A DNA stretch of 64,000 nt, from contig JBDHTQ010000006.1 of assembly GCA_039808765.1 (NCBI GenBank), positions 1 through 64,000 of the forward strand, read 5' to 3'. Below the pieces are notes generated by a model that made no database searches, had not been told where the DNA came from, and worked only from the letters and a program-made list of their open reading frames with translations. The DNA is from JBDHTQ01 sp039808765 (GTDB lineage Bacteria > Pseudomonadota > Alphaproteobacteria > UBA2400). How positions within the stretch are numbered: position 1 is the first letter of the stretch; each line of letters starts with the position of its first letter. Of this stretch, positions 53,403-62,470 are shown piece after piece. Both the position numbers and the translations under genes were made by a program.

Positions 53403-55253
53403 TTAAGCACTCCGCTTTTTCATACTTTTTATTTTTCGATCTATTGTGCCGACAATTCCTTCTGGAAAGAGGATAACAAGGGTCAGAACAACTGCACCCA
53501 AAAACAACCGCCACATCTGTGTTTGCCTACTAATCTCTGATTCAAGTGCGATGTAAAGCCCTGTTCCAACCAATGGACCCGTTAGGGTGTTAACCCCTCC
53601 CAATAGCGTCATGATGAAAGCCTGCATGGTCGTGTTAATTTCCAGCACGGTGGGAAAAACACTTCCCTTACTATACGCAAAAACGCCCCCTGCCACCCCC
53701 GCAAATGTTGCCGAAACAAGAAGTCCGATGTACTGAATGTGGCGTGAGGGTAGGCCGATTGATTCGGCCCGCTTAGAATTGTCTCGAACTGCGCGCAAAG
53801 CGTATCCAAAAGGAGAAAAAATTAAATGCCTTAAATATAAAATACTAGCGCCAGTAATTACCAACACAAGATAATAGAATGTATTTTTATCCGATGCCCA
53901 TGAAGGCGGCCACACCCCAAGAATACCGTTATCTCCACCTGTTAATTCATACCATTGAAAAACAACTGCCCAGACCAATTGAGCAAAAGCAAATGTGAGC
54001 ATACCCTGATAAACCCCCTGCAGTCGCACACATACACTACTGAAAACAGCAGCACAAATTAACGCTGCAAAGGGCGCAAGCACAAGCGCATAGACCATGG
54101 GAAGGTCATAAAATTTTGTCATCAGTGCAGCCATATATGCACCCGCACCGAAATAGAGCGCATGCCCCAGAACACCGATCCCTCCCGGACCCAATATAAA
54201 AAGCAGGCTCATTGAAAACAGAGAAAAAATTAGCATTTCTGTTGCAAGCACCAAGCCATAACTGCTGGCAATCAGCGGCACACAAACAAGAAAAATAACG
54301 ACAAAAAGTGTTGTTATGTGCGCAACCCGTCCCGGGGGATATAGCACGGTCCTCGGCAATCCTGACGTCGATGATTCTACGCTGTCAACACGACCAAAAA
54401 GCCCTTGCGGTCTGTAAATTAACACGGCGGCCATAATTACAAAAACAATGACAAGTGTAGCTTGAGAAAAAATAAATACGCAAAATGCTTTAATAACCCC
54501 AACAAGAAAAGCTGCCAGTGCTGCACCTCGCAAACTCCCCAAGCCACCAATCACCACAATCACAAAGGCCTCAACAATCATCGACATATCCATGCTGAGC
54601 GAAACGCTTTGTCGGGGCATTTGTAATGCGCCCCCCAAACCAGCTAAAAAACTTCCCATCATAAAGACTGCGGTGAAAAGCAATTTTTGATTGATCCCCA
54701 AATTTGCCAACATCTCACGATCTTCGGTCGCTGCCCGAATAAGAACACCAAATCGGGTTTTGTACAAAAGCACAAATAAAAACCCAAACACAACTCCAGC
54801 CAGCGTAATTAAAAAAAGATCATAACTGGGAAACGGCTCGCCTAATATTTGTATTGCGCCATCCAGCCCCGGCGCCTGAGGACCAAGCTTATCTTCCGGC
54901 CCCCAGAAATAAAGTGTAACATCCTGAAATATCAAAATAAGGGCAAACGTCGCCAAAAGTTGAAAATTTGGCGGAACAGCGTAAATTCGCCTTAAAATCA
55001 ATACTTCAAGCACACCACCAATAAGGGCCGTTGCCCCACTTGCCAAAACAATGCTCAGCCAAAATGAGACCCCTTGATCTCCTAAAACATTGGTTAGCGT
55101 AAAGGCAATATAAGCCCCCAGCATGTAGAGGCTGCCATGAGCAAAATTTAAAATGCGGGTCACACCAAAAACCAGTGTCAACCCACTGGCGACTAAAAAA
55201 AGTAAGGCTGCGGACGACAAACCACTTAAGAATTGAATTACCAAAAAACTCAT
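53403..55253 (-). CDS. Fused LivH-LivM permease of the branched-chain-type importer
   Basis: The 616-residue protein joins the two normally separate permeases. Residues 1-290 are LivH-like (LSSAALLFLVASGLTLVFGV, RILNFAHGSLYMLGAY, VIGGLGSLRGAALAAFLVG, IYRPQGLFGR). A linker of about 30 residues follows, then a LivM-like half (LLFILGPGGIGVLGHALYFG, RLQGVYQGMLTFAFAQ, AVRDNSKRAESIGLP, GGVNTLTGPLVGTGLYIALE). The fusion is intact with no stop or frameshift. First gene of the operon; the two halves would give a one-polypeptide channel that works with LivG and LivF. Confidence 0.93.
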   Translation of the reverse strand: MSFLVIQFLSGLSSAALLFLVASGLTLVFGVTRILNFAHGSLYMLGAYIAFTLTNVLGDQGVSFWLSIVLASGATALIGGVLEVLILRRIYAVPPNFQLLATFALILIFQDVTLYFWGPEDKLGPQAPGLDGAIQILGEPFPSYDLFLITLAGVVFGFLFVLLYKTRFGVLIRAATEDREMLANLGINQKLLFTAVFMMGSFLAGLGGALQMPRQSVSLSMDMSMIVEAFVIVVIGGLGSLRGAALAAFLVGVIKAFCVFIFSQATLVIVFVIMAAVLIYRPQGLFGRVDSVESSTSGLPRTVLYPPGRVAHITTLFVVIFLVCVPLIASSYGLVLATEMLIFSLFSMSLLFILGPGGIGVLGHALYFGAGAYMAALMTKFYDLPMVYALVLAPFAALICAAVFSSVCVRLQGVYQGMLTFAFAQLVWAVVFQWYELTGGDNGILGVWPPSWASDKNTFYYLVLVITGASILYLRHLIFSPFGYALRAVRDNSKRAESIGLPSRHIQYIGLLVSATFAGVAGGVFAYSKGSVFPTVLEINTTMQAFIMTLLGGVNTLTGPLVGTGLYIALESEISRQTQMWRLFLGAVVLTLVILFPEGIVGTIDRKIKSMKKRSA

Positions 55254-55663
55254 GATTTCCTATTTTTTGTGTGCCTCACTTAACTTATAAGACCGTTTTC
55301 TTTTGTCAATTAACAAGAGCAAGACACAGCGCGAAAGCAATTGCTGACCTTCTCGGATAGAGATGATCAGCATACCGACAAGTCTATACAGGGGTGTCCG
55401 CCCCACTGCTTTGCTCTTGGATGGACACTACGGAGATTAGCGAACACGGTACTACCCAAATTTGCTTTCGCTAATCCCAGCATTTTTAGCAAAGTCCAAC
55501 TACAGTCGCAGTGAAGGAAAATTCTATAGAGGCGTATCTGTGGGTTAACTCGGTATATGCGACAACACAGCTTTGGGGGTAATAATTTGTCACCAAGCCA
55601 CGGACTGTGTGCTTACCGGAGCGGTTTGTTCTCGTTGACCAAAAACCTAACCCATTGATTTAA
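55254..55663. other. Gene-free region with nested inverted repeats
   Basis: The 410 bases hold no ORF I can support. GGGGTGTCCGCCCC (55391-55404) can fold, and GATTAGCGAA (55435-55444) with TTCGCTAATC (55467-55476) forms a 10-bp stem. TTTGCT (55461-55466) and AGCAAA nearby overlap it as an alternative fold. No known RNA family is recognised; it might also be decayed mobile DNA. Confidence 0.4.
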
Positions 55664-55738
<75 letters not shown>

Positions 55739-55898
55739 GAGTGGCGGAAAAATAGCGAAAACTTACCGAGGATGCAAGTCTTCTCTGTCTCTCTGCAATT
55801 AATTTGATTATTTTTTATGGCGTTGCAATTATTCACCGCACTGTTTATCTTTTTATAGCACTGACTGAACATGGCTTCACTCTTCAAAAGGACATCCC

Positions 55899-56321
55899 TT
55901 GCCTCTTAAGTCTTCCTATATCATTCGCATCGCCTGTCCCATACAACATTTACAAACACTCCCAGCGGCATCTGACTATACTTTTCTTAAAAACCAATCT
56001 CCTTCTTTAGCTAAAATCATTGATTACCTTCAGAGTCTTAAGTCACCCTCGTTAGGCTATGTCGGAAATTATCGCGCAGTTTGTGAACTGCAAGTAGGCT
56101 ATGAGACATATACCCCACTCGCTGGTGCTCATCCAACACTGGGATCCATCGACAAAGAATCATTCTTACCCAGCATTTATCTTACGACCTATGCCGATGG
56201 CGCAATCGCTTTCTCAGACATAGAAAAAATAGTTGAGGAAATTGTGGCCTTACATGAATGGGAGCACCCTGTTATTGAGGTCACAGACCCACAAGGACAG
56301 ACAAAACTTTGGCAAAAGTAG
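55899..56321 (+). CDS. Uncharacterised small protein
   Basis: The 140-residue protein starts at TTG, with AAAAGGA six bases upstream. No signal peptide or membrane segment is seen. A mixed alpha/beta pattern with conserved-looking GYVGNYRAVCELQVGYE, LGSIDKESFLPSIYLTT and EEIVALHEWEHPVIEV suggests a compact domain with a His/Glu-rich segment near the end. I recognise no family. It converges with the peroxiredoxin gene, with a terminator between. Confidence 0.6.
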   Translation: MPLKSSYIIRIACPIQHLQTLPAASDYTFLKNQSPSLAKIIDYLQSLKSPSLGYVGNYRAVCELQVGYETYTPLAGAHPTLGSIDKESFLPSIYLTTYADGAIAFSDIEKIVEEIVALHEWEHPVIEVTDPQGQTKLWQK

Positions 56322-56461
56322 GCAGCTTCTTTTTTCTCAAAACAATTTAATGGTACACTCTCGTACACGCACGGCAGAAAAACTGCATTTTTTAAAACAC
56401 GACTTTTCATAATCTTTTATGCTAAATCCTGTGTTAAATCTAAACCAAGTGCTCAAAAAAA

Positions 56462-56488
56462 CAAACCCCCCCGATTTGGAAGGGTTTG
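56462..56488 (-). terminator. Intrinsic terminator of the bcp gene
   Basis: CAAACCC and GGGTTTG pair; on the minus strand a run of seven T follows (56461-56455). It lies about 50 bp after the bcp stop. Confidence 0.8.
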
Positions 56489-56539
56489 CTTCATAAATTC
56501 ATCGTACTTTACGCACAAAGCGCAATACGCTCAGAAACT

Positions 56540-58000
56540 TTATTTCTTCTTCGTGCTCTTTACAGCCGATTTTTTAGCCGTTGTTTTTGCTTTCACTGCA
56601 GAAGAAGACTTTTGTGTTTTCTTCGGGCTGCTTGTTTTGGCTGTTGTCTTTTTAGCAACTGGCTTTTTATTGGTTGCCGTTTTTGTAGCGCTCTTTACCT
56701 TGCTTAATGCAGCTGTTGAGCGTGCGGCTGGTTTTTTGGCGACCGTCTTCTTTGCTGAGGACGTAGCTTTTGTCGCTGTTTTCGACGGCGATTTTGTTGC
56801 TGACTTCACATTCGACTTAGTGGTTGCCTTTGTCGATTTAGGTGTCGATTTGGTGGCAGACTTAATAGTCGGCTTAGCAGACGATTTCACCGTAGACTTC
56901 GTTGTGGATTTCGCCGGTGTTTTCTTTGCTGTTGCCTTTGTTGTTGCCTTTGTTGTTTTTTGGCTCGCTGCAGTTGTTGCCTTCTTCGTCGCTGTCGACT
57001 TGGTCGTTGACTTGGTCGAGGTGGGTTTTGCTGCGCTTAACTTCGTCGGTTTAGCTGCTGCAGACTTGGTTTTGCTAGAAGTGGCTTTCACCGAAGTTGA
57101 CTTACTCGATTTTGAACCCGTCGCGCTTGACTTAGCGGACTTGGTGTTTTTGGCATTTGACGATGTTGCCTTTGACGCAGAAACTGCTTGAGCTTTTGTC
57201 GTCGCGCTTGACTTGGCCGACTTAGTGTTTTTGGCATTTGACGACGTTGCCTTTGACGCAGGAACCGTATTTGCATTCGACTTTGCTGATTGGGTCGCCT
57301 TTGGCGTATTGGCATTGGTAGTCAACGTTGTCACATTGCTGGACGACGCTGGCGAAGATGTGCTGTTATTTTGCGTGTTCTGTGAAGCAGTCGCAGACGA
57401 CTGAGTCGTATTTGTATCAGAAATATTACTCTGTTGTGATTGGGGCTGCGCTTGTGCCGTTGATGTTCCGTTTTGCGCATCGGACGATGTGTCCGGCTCG
57501 TTCGACGTGATATCTTGTGGCATTGGCCAACCATGATGCATAGATTCAACCATTTCTTTTACCTCCTCAGCATGTCCGTTAACAGAAACCTTGCGCCAAA
57601 TATGGCGAATTATCCCTTGGCGATCGATTAAAAACGTGGTCCGCTCGATGCCCATACCTAGTTTTCCATACATATTTTTTTCTACCCAGACGCCATAGTC
57701 TTCACAGGTGTGACTGTTCGCATCTGAGGCAAGGTGAAAATTAAGCCCGTATTTTTTCATAAAGACAGCATGGCTCTCTACTGTGTCTTTACTGATCCCG
57801 ATAATTGCCGCATCGAAGTTTTCGAATGATGGCAAAACGTCACGAAAAGCACAAGCTTGCGTCGTACAACCAGGCGTATCGTCTTTCGGGTAGAAATAAA
57901 GGACGACCGGTTTACCACGCATATTGGAAAGAGAGACCATGCCATAAGGCGCCAGTGGTAGAGTAAAATCTGGTGCAGGCATCCCAACTTTAAGATTCAT
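56540..58000 (-). CDS. bcp: Bcp-type peroxiredoxin fused to a histone-H1-like Lys/Ser/Thr/Ala tail
   Basis: The 486-residue protein has two very different parts. Residues 1-155 are a complete Bcp/PrxQ peroxiredoxin: PDFTLPL, then DDTPGCTTQACAFRD with peroxidatic Cys45 and resolving Cys50, and GIERTTFLIDRQG. It reduces hydroperoxides with thioredoxin. Residues about 160-230 are Gln/Asn/Ser/Thr-rich, and 230-486 are almost only Lys, Ser, Thr and Ala in short repeats (KSTTKSTAT, TKATSSAKKT, ending KSTKKK), like histone H1, AlgP or HC1-type bacterial DNA-binding tails. GGAGG lies six bases before this ATG. The reading frame is open throughout. The tail may bind DNA or polyphosphate and place peroxide defence at the nucleoid; that is inference. 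Confidence 0.9.
   Translation of the reverse strand: MNLKVGMPAPDFTLPLAPYGMVSLSNMRGKPVVLYFYPKDDTPGCTTQACAFRDVLPSFENFDAAIIGISKDTVESHAVFMKKYGLNFHLASDANSHTCEDYGVWVEKNMYGKLGMGIERTTFLIDRQGIIRHIWRKVSVNGHAEEVKEMVESMHHGWPMPQDITSNEPDTSSDAQNGTSTAQAQPQSQQSNISDTNTTQSSATASQNTQNNSTSSPASSSNVTTLTTNANTPKATQSAKSNANTVPASKATSSNAKNTKSAKSSATTKAQAVSASKATSSNAKNTKSAKSSATGSKSSKSTSVKATSSKTKSAAAKPTKLSAAKPTSTKSTTKSTATKKATTAASQKTTKATTKATAKKTPAKSTTKSTVKSSAKPTIKSATKSTPKSTKATTKSNVKSATKSPSKTATKATSSAKKTVAKKPAARSTAALSKVKSATKTATNKKPVAKKTTAKTSSPKKTQKSSSAVKAKTTAKKSAVKSTKKK
57121..57262. repeat. Tandem 81-bp repeat inside the bcp tail
   Basis: Segments 57121-57181 and 57202-57262 are nearly identical and encode SKATSSNAKNTKSAKSSAT twice, 27 residues apart. 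It marks growth of the tail by in-frame duplication. Confidence 0.85.
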
Positions 58001-58176
58001 AGAGTCCTCCACTCCTTCTGCGACTCGCATCCTTTGCGTGTTATAAGGTGCCTTGTTTTTGTAGCTTGTCAAGCGCCTAACTGCTATGACAACCCTTCAA
58101 CGCATCCTTTAATGTGAATTTCTTGCAAGAATGTGCAAGCACCTTACAGTGAAGGAACACCGCACGATGCAGGAGA

Positions 58177-61100
58177 TTGCGAAGAGTGGCTTGGTTTAGA
58201 CATTGTTTGATCATCACACTAGAAATTCTGGGCAGCCTATTAGCCGGATTACTGGTGTTGGCTTTGGTGTTCTCATGGCGCGTAGCACAAGGCCCCCTAA
58301 CGCTAAAAACACTGCAACCCTACATGCTCAAAGGGCTGCAAGAGGCCTTTTATCCATTTGAAATATCAATGAATTATAACAATCTGCACTGGACTATGCA
58401 TCGCTCATCTTTGGGGTTTATTGCCCACGATGTTCGGCTGAAGGATGGCGCATTTGAAGTTGCTAATTTTCCGGTCATGGATATTGGCTTTTCTATCCCG
58501 TCCCTGATTTATGGTAAACTTGCACCTAGCCGCATTCGCCTTGAAGGGCCAACGGTACATTTCGTTCGCACACTAGACAACACAGTGCAAATGAATCTCG
58601 CGACCTCTGATGCACAAACGCATACTACCCCGTCGTCATCGACACCTTTTCATGACTGGGTAAGCCAACTTGTAGCGCCCCCCGGTCATGGAAAAACATT
58701 AAGCTCCTTGCAACGATTTGAGATTAAAGACGCGCACATTGAATTGAGCGACTATACGCTTGGAGTGCGCTGGCGTGCGCCGCGTGTCGATATCTTAATG
58801 AACAGAACACAAAGCGGTATGGGGGGCAGTGTACGCTTTGAGACTGATCTTATTACGCAAAAACCCATTCTGACGGGCGTTTTTCTTTATCTTCAAGGAA
58901 CCAACGATCTCAAATTTTCCCTCAACTTGAACTCTTTCAACCCCGCGTTAATGGAAGGGCTATCGCCCGCTTTCGCTGATTTTGCACGACTGAACTTTCC
59001 CATAAAAGCACAACTCACGGGACGATGGGCCTTACCCCTTGGCCTTAACCAGCTCGATTTTGACGGAACCATTGGCGAAGGCACGCTTGGCCTACAGCCG
59101 GATCAGCCCCCCTTAAACGTAAAATACGCACAAATACAAGGGACGGTCGATCGGCAAAATCGCAATATCACGGTGCATAATCTCTATGCTGACTTCGATG
59201 GGCCAAAAGTATCCGGTGCCGCCTCGATCATAAAAGAAGGAGAAAATGCTGTTCTAAGCGCTTCCTGCACAATTGAAAACATGCCCGCCCAAGAGCTTTC
59301 ACGCTATTGGCTACCCAACTGGGCAAAAGGCGCCAGAGATTGGGTAACAACCAACATACAGGCCGGGTTAGTGCCAAAAGCAGCAGCAGATGTTGAGCTA
59401 AGCATTCCACTAACAGGGTCTGGCAACATTCATCCACGCGCCCTTTCCGGCCAGATGACGCTGACCGACCTCACTGTCAATTATTTTAAACCGTTGCCCG
59501 TTGCCACGCAGGCAAGCGGAACAGCACGCTACGACTTAAACGGTTTTTACATCACTGTCGATGATGCGCACGTTGGCGATTTAACACTTTCTAAAGGATC
59601 AGTTAACCTGACAGGATTGGCAGACGATTCCGATCAAGCCGATATCAATATTACAGTTAAAGGCGATTTGGCCGACCAGCTGGCTTTGCTCGATCACCCC
59701 CCGTTGCGGTATCCTTCTCGCCTCGGTTTAAAAAGCGATCTCACAAAGGGAAATGCCGTTACTCAAGCCCGCTTTATTTTTCCGCTCTTTAAAGATCTGC
59801 CAAAAGCACTGGTCGCTGTTGCTGCTGCCGCAAAAATTGATAACGCCGAAATCCCTCACCTTGTCATGAACCAAGGTCTGTCAAACGCCAACCTGTCCCT
59901 TAAACTGGATGGTGCAGGCATGCAGATTGATGGCAAAGGAAAACTTGGTCCTGCTATCACTAATTTTACATGGAAAGAATCATTTCTCGACGATGTTCAA
60001 CCACGCACGACAATTAAGTTCAAGGGAACAATGGATGAGACCGCACGTCAGGCCTTCCATGTTTCCTGGCCGGAAGTCTTGTCCCAGTCTGTTGATGTGA
60101 CAGGCACCTACACACACGCATCAGACTCACCGGCCCTTCTTGACGCGAATATCGACTTTAAGGAAGGACGCGTTTTTCTACCCTGGTTTCCATGGGAGAA
60201 AAAAACAGGCGATGCTGCCGCTGGCCATGTTACCGTATCAATTGACCATGGAAACGTGCAAAGCGTCCCCTCTTTTTCGTTCAAAAACAATGAAGCATCT
60301 TTAGCCGGTTCTGCGACGTTTTCCGACAATAGTCGGTGGCAAAAAATTACCCTTACTACCCTCTCTCTGCCAAACAGCAAACTGACGGGAACCATAGAGA
60401 ACAAAGGTCCACAAAATGGACTTGCTCTCAAATTTACAGGCACAAAAGCCGATGTCAGCGGGATTTTTGCAGACACCACACAGAATAAGGACACAACAGA
60501 ACAAGCCCTAGACAAAAACGCACCCCCCCCCACCACCAGTGATCTGCTGACCCCATTAGCGCTTGAATTTAGCGTTCAGGACGTTATTACCGGACCCAAT
60601 CTGTCAGCTACCCATCTTGAAGGACGAATGGAGCGCAGTAGTCGGGGATGGACATTCCTTAATGTCCGAGGTCAACTTGGCCCGACTCAAACGCCCTTCA
60701 CGGCGGAACTGGTTCCCACGCCCACAGGACGCCGCGTTTTTGTTGAAAGCCAAGATGGTGGGCTACTGCTTTCAACATTTGGCGTCATGAAAAATATTCG
60801 AGGGGGTCGGCTTCTGGTCAAAGGGGAGGGGCAGGGCGTAGGTCCTGTTACCGCTCGCCTTAACATGCATGACTTTACCTACTTAGACGCGAAAACCCTC
60901 AAAAAAATTGCTCAACAAGCAAAGCCTCAGGGTGTAGACGCCCTTAGTCGTGCGGATGGATTGGATTTTTCCCGCATGGAAGCCGATCTCATCTATTCTG
61001 AAGATCGCTTGCGTTTAAAGGATGCGCGGCTGCAAGGCGAATTGATGGGCCTTACCATTGGTGGTGATGTCGATTTGCTCCATAAAAAACTCGATTTGGA

Positions 61101-61311
61101 GGGAACTTTTGTCCCCCTTTATGGACTAAATAATCTTGTCGGCAATATCCCTGTGGTGGGTTGGCTTTTAACAGGCGGCAATGGCGGCGGCATTTTTGCC
61201 GTGACCTACACGGTTAAAGGCCCCATGTCTATGCCTGAAACCTCGGTCAACCCGTTATCTATGCTCACCCCCGGCGTTTTGCGCGAACTGTTCTTTATCG
61301 ACAAGGAATAA
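58177..61311 (+). CDS. YhdP/AsmA-like large envelope protein (DUF3971)
   Basis: The 1044-residue protein has one N-terminal transmembrane helix (about residues 10-32) and then a long beta-rich periplasmic region. It ends in the typical AsmA-like C-terminus (LDFSRMEADLIYSEDRLRLK, ELMGLTIGGDVDLLHKKLDL, PLYGLNNLVGNIPVVGWLLTGG). The order fits DUF3971/YhdP proteins, which bridge the inner and outer membranes and move phospholipids outwards. The TTG start is uncertain: AGGAG is too near it, and GTG three codons later is possible. A short peptide ORF (MQEIAKSGLV) overlaps the start in another frame. Confidence 0.85.
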   Translation: MRRVAWFRHCLIITLEILGSLLAGLLVLALVFSWRVAQGPLTLKTLQPYMLKGLQEAFYPFEISMNYNNLHWTMHRSSLGFIAHDVRLKDGAFEVANFPVMDIGFSIPSLIYGKLAPSRIRLEGPTVHFVRTLDNTVQMNLATSDAQTHTTPSSSTPFHDWVSQLVAPPGHGKTLSSLQRFEIKDAHIELSDYTLGVRWRAPRVDILMNRTQSGMGGSVRFETDLITQKPILTGVFLYLQGTNDLKFSLNLNSFNPALMEGLSPAFADFARLNFPIKAQLTGRWALPLGLNQLDFDGTIGEGTLGLQPDQPPLNVKYAQIQGTVDRQNRNITVHNLYADFDGPKVSGAASIIKEGENAVLSASCTIENMPAQELSRYWLPNWAKGARDWVTTNIQAGLVPKAAADVELSIPLTGSGNIHPRALSGQMTLTDLTVNYFKPLPVATQASGTARYDLNGFYITVDDAHVGDLTLSKGSVNLTGLADDSDQADINITVKGDLADQLALLDHPPLRYPSRLGLKSDLTKGNAVTQARFIFPLFKDLPKALVAVAAAAKIDNAEIPHLVMNQGLSNANLSLKLDGAGMQIDGKGKLGPAITNFTWKESFLDDVQPRTTIKFKGTMDETARQAFHVSWPEVLSQSVDVTGTYTHASDSPALLDANIDFKEGRVFLPWFPWEKKTGDAAAGHVTVSIDHGNVQSVPSFSFKNNEASLAGSATFSDNSRWQKITLTTLSLPNSKLTGTIENKGPQNGLALKFTGTKADVSGIFADTTQNKDTTEQALDKNAPPPTTSDLLTPLALEFSVQDVITGPNLSATHLEGRMERSSRGWTFLNVRGQLGPTQTPFTAELVPTPTGRRVFVESQDGGLLLSTFGVMKNIRGGRLLVKGEGQGVGPVTARLNMHDFTYLDAKTLKKIAQQAKPQGVDALSRADGLDFSRMEADLIYSEDRLRLKDARLQGELMGLTIGGDVDLLHKKLDLEGTFVPLYGLNNLVGNIPVVGWLLTGGNGGGIFAVTYTVKGPMSMPETSVNPLSMLTPGVLRELFFIDKE

Positions 61312-61353
61312 AAACTAAGGTACCATCCCACAAACTTAATAAAGGAATCCTGC

Positions 61354-62397
61354 ATGCTTGAAAACACGTCGATCGGTTTTGATGGTCTCACAATTTTTGT
61401 CTTTGTGTGTATCGTCGTGATTTGCCTCTTAATAGATCTCTTTTCGCATCGCAAAGACAAACCCGTTGTGCTTAAAGACGCACTGATCTGGTCAGCCGTT
61501 TGGGTGCTCGTTTCTTTGGGCTTTTATGCCTACCTCATTATTGAATTCGGGTATGAGCGCGCAGCCCCATTCCTAACAGGTTATCTGCTTGAAAAAGCTC
61601 TTTCCGTAGACAACCTGATGGTTTTTGTTGCTATTTTTGCCGCTTTTGGCATCCCCGATGGTATGCGCCACCGCGTATTATTTTATGGTGTGTTGGGGGC
61701 CATGCTTTTCCGCCTTGTGTTTGTCGGCTTGGGCTCGGCACTCTATGCGCTTGGTGCATGGGTGGACATTCTCTTCGGTCTCATCATCGCGTGGACAGCC
61801 ATTCAGATGTTAAAAAGCGGTGGAGACGATGAAGAAATTGAGGACTACTCCCACCACTGGTCCGTACGCCTGACGCAAAAAGTATTCCCGGTATGGCCAA
61901 AACTTTACCATCACAACTTCTTTGCACCTAAACATGCGGTTGATCAGCTCAAAAGCCTGCCGGAAAATGCCGGGGTCGTGATTAAGCGTCACGGCAGCTT
62001 TTACGCAACACCGCTTTTTCTCTGCCTTGTCACGATTGAAGTGGCCGACGTAATGTTTGCTTTTGACAGCGTACCGGCCGTTATTGCGGTTACAAAGGAT
62101 CCGCTGCTTATTTATACTGCCATGATCTTTGCGATCCTTGGGTTACGTCAACTTTACTTCGTTTTGGCTGCTTTACAGAAATATCTCGTGCATCTGGCCA
62201 AAGCGGTTATCTGCCTGTTGTTCTTTATTGCCGCTAAACTGATGCTATCGGCTGCACATCACTTTAATCTGACCGATTACACCATTTCAGCCAACCACAG
62301 CTTGATTGTCGTGTTGAGCATTTTGGTTCTGGGAGTATTGGCCTCTTTTATATTCCCTTCGAAAGAAGCCCCTGAGGACGATAAACCACAACAATAA
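61354..62397 (+). CDS. TerC/Alx-family membrane protein
   Basis: The 347-residue protein has about nine transmembrane helices and the TerC signatures: ALIWSAVWVLVSLGF, YLLEKALSVDNLMVF, MRHRVLFYGVLGAM and EVADVMFAFDSVPAVIAVTKDP. TerC/Alx proteins export manganese and load metal onto secreted proteins, and support tellurite resistance in some hosts. The acidic residues in the helices are typical. No yybP-ykoY riboswitch fits in the 42 bp before it. Probably cotranscribed with the YhdP-like gene; a strong terminator follows. Confidence 0.92.
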   Translation: MLENTSIGFDGLTIFVFVCIVVICLLIDLFSHRKDKPVVLKDALIWSAVWVLVSLGFYAYLIIEFGYERAAPFLTGYLLEKALSVDNLMVFVAIFAAFGIPDGMRHRVLFYGVLGAMLFRLVFVGLGSALYALGAWVDILFGLIIAWTAIQMLKSGGDDEEIEDYSHHWSVRLTQKVFPVWPKLYHHNFFAPKHAVDQLKSLPENAGVVIKRHGSFYATPLFLCLVTIEVADVMFAFDSVPAVIAVTKDPLLIYTAMIFAILGLRQLYFVLAALQKYLVHLAKAVICLLFFIAAKLMLSAAHHFNLTDYTISANHSLIVVLSILVLGVLASFIFPSKEAPEDDKPQQ

Positions 62398-62418
62398 AGC
62401 ACAGCCCCCTCAAGCAAA

Positions 62419-62449
62419 AACCGTCATCTTCACGATGACGGTTTTTTTG
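62419..62449 (+). terminator. Intrinsic terminator of terC
   Basis: AACCGTCATC and GATGACGGTT pair around TTCAC, followed by seven T. It lies 22 bp after the terC stop. Confidence 0.92.
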
Positions 62450-62470
62450 TTACTCATTCTATCCTTGATT

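Noticed and set aside
55254..55663. SRP RNA, 6S RNA, tmRNA or RNase P RNA in the gene-free region
   Set aside because: None of the conserved core sequences of these RNAs could be found in this stretch.
56553..57191. Long plus-strand open frame of 212 codons rich in Val, Phe, Ala and Asp
   Set aside because: It lies antisense to the Lys/Ser/Thr/Ala tail of bcp; such codon repetition automatically leaves an open frame on the other strand, and there is no ribosome site.
61312..61353. Possible yybP-ykoY manganese riboswitch before terC
   Set aside because: Only 42 bases separate terC from the upstream gene, too few for this riboswitch, and none of its conserved loops are visible.
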